DNA from: Flavobacteriales bacterium
GTDB lineage: Bacteria > Bacteroidota > Bacteroidia > Flavobacteriales > BACL11
Reading direction: 5' to 3'
Length of the DNA: 7,558 bases
NCBI GenBank assembly: GCA_018664745.1
Contig: JABJNS010000002.1
Coordinates: forward strand, 1 to 7,558
Shown: positions 5,176 through 7,558 of the stretch, in pieces
Position numbering within the stretch: the first letter of the stretch is position 1
Layout of the letters: each line of letters begins with the position of its first letter
The notes under the pieces: generated by a model
What the model was told of the DNA's origin: nothing
Seen by the model: the letters and a program-made list of their open reading frames with translations, nothing else
Databases searched by the model: none
Program-made: the position numbers and the translations under genes

Positions 5176-7558
5176 TTACCTGCTAATCACCACTCTTTGG
5201 TGTTGCTTCTCTCCATTGAGAACCACCTCAACAGAATAAACACCATTCGCAATTTCGGAAACATCCAAGCTATGATTGATAGCTCCATTAAATATTATTA
5301 TGTCTTCATAGGACAATGTTTGACCCATCATATTTACTAAACGAATAGATAAATTACCACTTGTATTTGACATTAGATTAACCGTAATTTTATCATTTGC
5401 AGGGTTAGGATATAACGCAAGCTCTTCAAAAGCAATTACTTCCTGTATTGCTGTTTGTCCTTGCATCATTGAAAAATCAACACTATCGCAAGTAGTAGAA
5501 GTGCATTGCCCTCCTATTGTTACAATAGTTAAACATACATTATACACCCCATTAGTATCAAACTCATAAACTGGCATTTGTGAGGTTGAAGATGTATTTT
5601 GTAAATATTGTCCTGCACCATTATCCCCCATATCCCATTGCCAAGATTGTATCATATTCACAGGAGTTGATAAATCCATAAAATAGAAGATATCACCGAA
5701 TGCAGTTGTAGTTGTTCCATTAGGGTTTTGAGTAATAACTATCCCTGTATCTCTGATTGCTTGGAAATCTGCTTGACAAGGCATAGTTCCTGAAGTTACT
5801 GTTACTGAATCACAATAAGTATCAGTACAAAGTACAGAACCTGCAGAATCTGTTTCCCAAACTGTTACGCATACATAATAAGTTCCTGCATTTGCATAAG
5901 TATGATTTACGGAAGATCCTATATTATAATCAATATTTCCATCTCCATAATCAATATCAACTTCTCCATTTCCAAACCAAGTTGTACCAGTTTGAGGGGA
6001 AGATGTATTTGTAAACATAGCTTCATTATTTCCTAAATCTTGTGCATAAAAATCTGCATAACAAGAAGAAGGCTGATTCATCAAGTAAATACTATCGCAA
6101 TAAGTATCTGTACAAATTAGAGCTTGAGTTATAGGATCATATTCTGATATAGTTAAACATACTAGATAGAAACCAGAACCTGTTGATAAATAAGTATGTG
6201 TTGGATTCTGCTGAGTTGAAGTGTTTCCATCACCAAAATCCCACAACCAATTAGAAGGATTTCCTGAAGACATGTCGTAAAAAGTATAAGAATTTGGTAC
6301 TTGAATAAGAGCTGGCATACTATAAAAATAAGCTTGACAACTACCAGAACTTGCAATTTGAATGTTGATATAATCACAATAAGTATTATAGCAATTATTT
6401 GTTGAGTCCATAATTGTTAAGCACACATAATACCAACCTGATTGTGCATACAAATGAACAGGATTTTCGTCTGTTGAAAATGAGTTATCTCCAAAATCCC
6501 AGAAATAAGATGTTGTATTACTTACTCCTGAAGAAAGGTTAGTAAAGAATGTACTATCAGAAACTGCAACCTGTGTAGATGAAAAGTCAGCATAACAAAA
6601 TGGTGGAGGATTAATTCCTGTAGTATCTGCCCATACACTATCACAATAAGTATCTGTGCAAACAACTGTTCCATTTGCATCTATTTCCTCAATTGTTAAA
6701 CAAGCTAAATAAGTTCCTGGCACAGCATAAGTATGAACTGGCATTTGTCCAGTTCCAGTTGTTCCGTCACCAAAATCCCATATCCAATTATTTGCATTTC
6801 CTGATGACATATCAGTAAACTGCATAACCACTGGCACAGCATTAGGATTAAAGCCAATATTCATAGCTGTAAAATAAGCTTGACAAGATGTACTCGTGCT
6901 TCCACAAGGACCATAAGTATAAGAAGTAACTCCTCCATAGTTTTCTGCCTCACATGGGTTAGAATAAGTTATGCTATCGCAACCACAAACTGGATTGTAA
7001 ATCATATTGCACATTACTGTTGAATCAATTAGATTAGGATCAATACAATTAGTAGGATTAACTAAACTTGTGTCGCAAATAGTGGTATCACAACCATTCA
7101 TATCCATAATATTTACGCACCAATTTGGATAAAATGACGACCAATTTCCAGTCATCCCATTACTCCATATATAGGTTACTCCAGTTGGAGGCATAGTCAT
7201 TACACCTGCAGATAAACCATTCGGAGAAGAAGACACATATGCTCCATATAATGTACAGGGCTGAGGAGCTGAAGATGTATCACAAATAGTAGTATCGCAA
7301 CCATTTGCATCTGTAATAGTTAAACACCAATTTTGATAAAAAGATTGTTGCCAAGTATTAACACCATTACTCCATAAATAAGCATAAGGAGGATTTGAAC
7401 CTGTTACAGATGCAGTAAGTCCAAGTTGAGGTGTATAATGAACTGCAGCTCCTGACAAAGAGCAAGGAGTAGTTGTACTAGAAACACAAATCGTGAAATT
7501 GGAAGTAATCATTTGAGTATTTAAACTGAATGGATGAGTATTCAAAATCAAATTCTGA
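5176..7558 (-). CDS. Large modular secreted protein: SprB-like repeats, Kazal-like domain, five PKD domains, T9SS sorting tail (N-terminus off right edge)
   Basis: C-terminal 793 or more residues of a surface or released protein. The frame is open through position 7558; a TTG at 7549-7551 could be read as a start, but no signal peptide follows it, so the gene surely extends beyond the window. Residues are numbered from that TTG. Two SprB-like repeats lie at 30-92 and 99-161 (YLWSNG...CLTITDANGCDTT; YIWSNG...CVNIMDMNGCDTT). A Kazal-like module lies at 169-216. Five PKD-type domains lie at about 223-308, 319-398, 405-490, 497-585 and 592-693, each with a (W)DFGDG-like turn, an HTY-like stretch and V/ACLTI-like strands. 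The Por secretion tail at 711-791 has LYPNPANDKITV, IRLVNMMGQTL and IANGVYSVEV. Unusually for PKD arrays, every module starts with Cys and ends in a CxxxxC motif, suggesting disulfide-stabilised modules in the oxidising exterior. A likely role is adhesion, matrix or polymer binding; no catalytic domain is visible. A strong terminator follows the stop codon. Confidence 0.9.
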   Translation of the reverse strand, partial: QNLILNTHPFSLNTQMITSNFTICVSSTTTPCSLSGAAVHYTPQLGLTASVTGSNPPYAYLWSNGVNTWQQSFYQNWCLTITDANGCDTTICDTSSAPQPCTLYGAYVSSSPNGLSAGVMTMPPTGVTYIWSNGMTGNWSSFYPNWCVNIMDMNGCDTTICDTSLVNPTNCIDPNLIDSTVMCNMIYNPVCGCDSITYSNPCEAENYGGVTSYTYGPCGSTSTSCQAYFTAMNIGFNPNAVPVVMQFTDMSSGNANNWIWDFGDGTTGTGQMPVHTYAVPGTYLACLTIEEIDANGTVVCTDTYCDSVWADTTGINPPPFCYADFSSTQVAVSDSTFFTNLSSGVSNTTSYFWDFGDNSFSTDENPVHLYAQSGWYYVCLTIMDSTNNCYNTYCDYINIQIASSGSCQAYFYSMPALIQVPNSYTFYDMSSGNPSNWLWDFGDGNTSTQQNPTHTYLSTGSGFYLVCLTISEYDPITQALICTDTYCDSIYLMNQPSSCYADFYAQDLGNNEAMFTNTSSPQTGTTWFGNGEVDIDYGDGNIDYNIGSSVNHTYANAGTYYVCVTVWETDSAGSVLCTDTYCDSVTVTSGTMPCQADFQAIRDTGIVITQNPNGTTTTAFGDIFYFMDLSTPVNMIQSWQWDMGDNGAGQYLQNTSSTSQMPVYEFDTNGVYNVCLTIVTIGGQCTSTTCDSVDFSMMQGQTAIQEVIAFEELALYPNPANDKITVNLMSNTSGNLSIRLVNMMGQTLSYEDIIIFNGAINHSLDVSEIANGVYSVEVVLNGEKQHQRVVISR
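5179..5421 (-). other. T9SS type A C-terminal sorting domain of the large surface protein
   Basis: Residues 711-791 carry the hallmarks of the Por secretion tail: LYPNPANDKITV (713-724), the LSIRLVNMMGQTL strand (734-746), the DVSEIANGVYSVEV block (763-776) and a basic end (QRVVISR). This domain directs export through the outer membrane T9SS translocon and is normally removed by the PorU sortase. Confidence 0.92.
5473..6885 (-). repeat. Array of five cysteine-linked PKD-type modules
   Basis: Five modules of 80-102 residues lie at 6628-6885, 6358-6597, 6082-6339, 5797-6063 and 5473-5778 (first to last in protein order). Each begins C(Q/Y)A(Y/D)F, has a GD-turn (WDFGDG, WDFGDN, WDFGDG, IDYGDG, WDMGDN) and a V/ACLTI-like strand, and ends in CxxxxCD. 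The first three keep the canonical turn; the fourth and fifth are diverged. PKD folds are beta-sandwich spacers or ligand-binding modules common in Bacteroidota surface proteins. Confidence 0.88.
6904..7047 (-). other. Kazal-like (serine-protease-inhibitor type) module
   Basis: Residues 169-216 contain CIDPNLIDSTVMCNMIYNPV, then CGCDSITYSNPCEAENYGG, ending in YTYGPC. The order Cys-x(n)-C-x7-C-x-C-x8-C-x15-C, with the NPVCGCD and TYSNPCEAE signatures, is that of Kazal domains, where the loop before PVCG is the reactive site in proteins that inhibit serine proteases. Here the loop residues between the cysteines are NMIYNPV. Whether it inhibits any protease cannot be told from sequence. Confidence 0.85.
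7069..7464 (-). repeat. Pair of SprB-like repeats
   Basis: Two tandem modules of about 63 residues (7276-7464 and 7069-7257) share PC(S/T)L.GA.V at the start, (Y/I)WSNG in the middle, FYxNWC, then (D/M)NGCDTTICDTS at the end. The WSNG...T(D)ANGC pattern is that of the repeat found in SprB, the gliding adhesin of Flavobacterium. The array may continue off the right edge, since ICVSS just before the first module (residues 21-25) could be the end of another unit. Confidence 0.75.

Noticed and set aside
6162..6377. ORF of 71 codons in another frame of the large surface gene
   Set aside because: It lies within the PKD array in an alternative frame of the same strand; its sequence shows no module pattern, while the main frame does.
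5806..6660. Regularly spaced near-identical 24-bp repeats suggesting a CRISPR array
   Set aside because: The three copies are about 285 and 546 bp apart and encode the in-frame CTDTYCDS motif at the end of PKD modules; they are coding repeats, not CRISPR repeats.
7549..7551. TTG as the start of the large surface protein
   Set aside because: No signal peptide or leader follows it, and the frame continues open upstream to the window edge; it is an internal codon.

Overview
The window looks like chromosomal DNA from a low-GC member of the Bacteroidota, probably a Flavobacteriales or related marine/freshwater lineage. Four things point there: strongly A+T-rich intergenic DNA and codon use; no Shine-Dalgarno sequences before the starts; TAnnTTTG-type -7 promoter boxes; and two exported proteins ending in a type A C-terminal sorting domain of the type IX secretion system (T9SS). 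The succinate dehydrogenase proteins also read as the Bacteroidota form of the Bacillus-type (menaquinone-linked) enzyme. The lineage is inferred from sequence features, not from a database search.

Left part (1-1427, minus strand): sdhC (cytochrome b subunit) followed 19 bp later by sdhA (flavoprotein, cut by the left edge). sdhB would be expected just outside the window. A 130-bp intergenic region (1428-1557) carries divergent promoter candidates, one for sdhCA and one for a plus-strand M24-family Xaa-Pro aminopeptidase (pepP-like, 1558-2847) with a complete set of metal ligands.

Middle (2871-5096): a small secreted T9SS cargo protein on the minus strand, convergent with pepP, then a divergently transcribed cytoplasmic helical-repeat (TPR-like) protein of unknown function. 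A strong hairpin flanked by A and T runs (5126-5154) serves as a bidirectional terminator between the TPR gene and the gene beyond it.

Right part (5176-7558, minus strand): the C-terminal 793 or more residues of a large modular, cysteine-rich secreted protein whose 5' end lies outside the window. Reading from the available N-terminus it has two SprB-like repeats, one Kazal-like domain, five PKD-type domains joined by a recurring CxxxxC motif, and a T9SS sorting domain. It is probably a cell-surface or released adhesin-like protein.

The genes are mostly core metabolism and housekeeping next to cell-surface genes. I see no mobile element, CRISPR array, RNA gene or defence-like cassette. The most unusual item is the domain architecture of the large surface protein, especially the Kazal-like module and the homogenised cysteine linkers.
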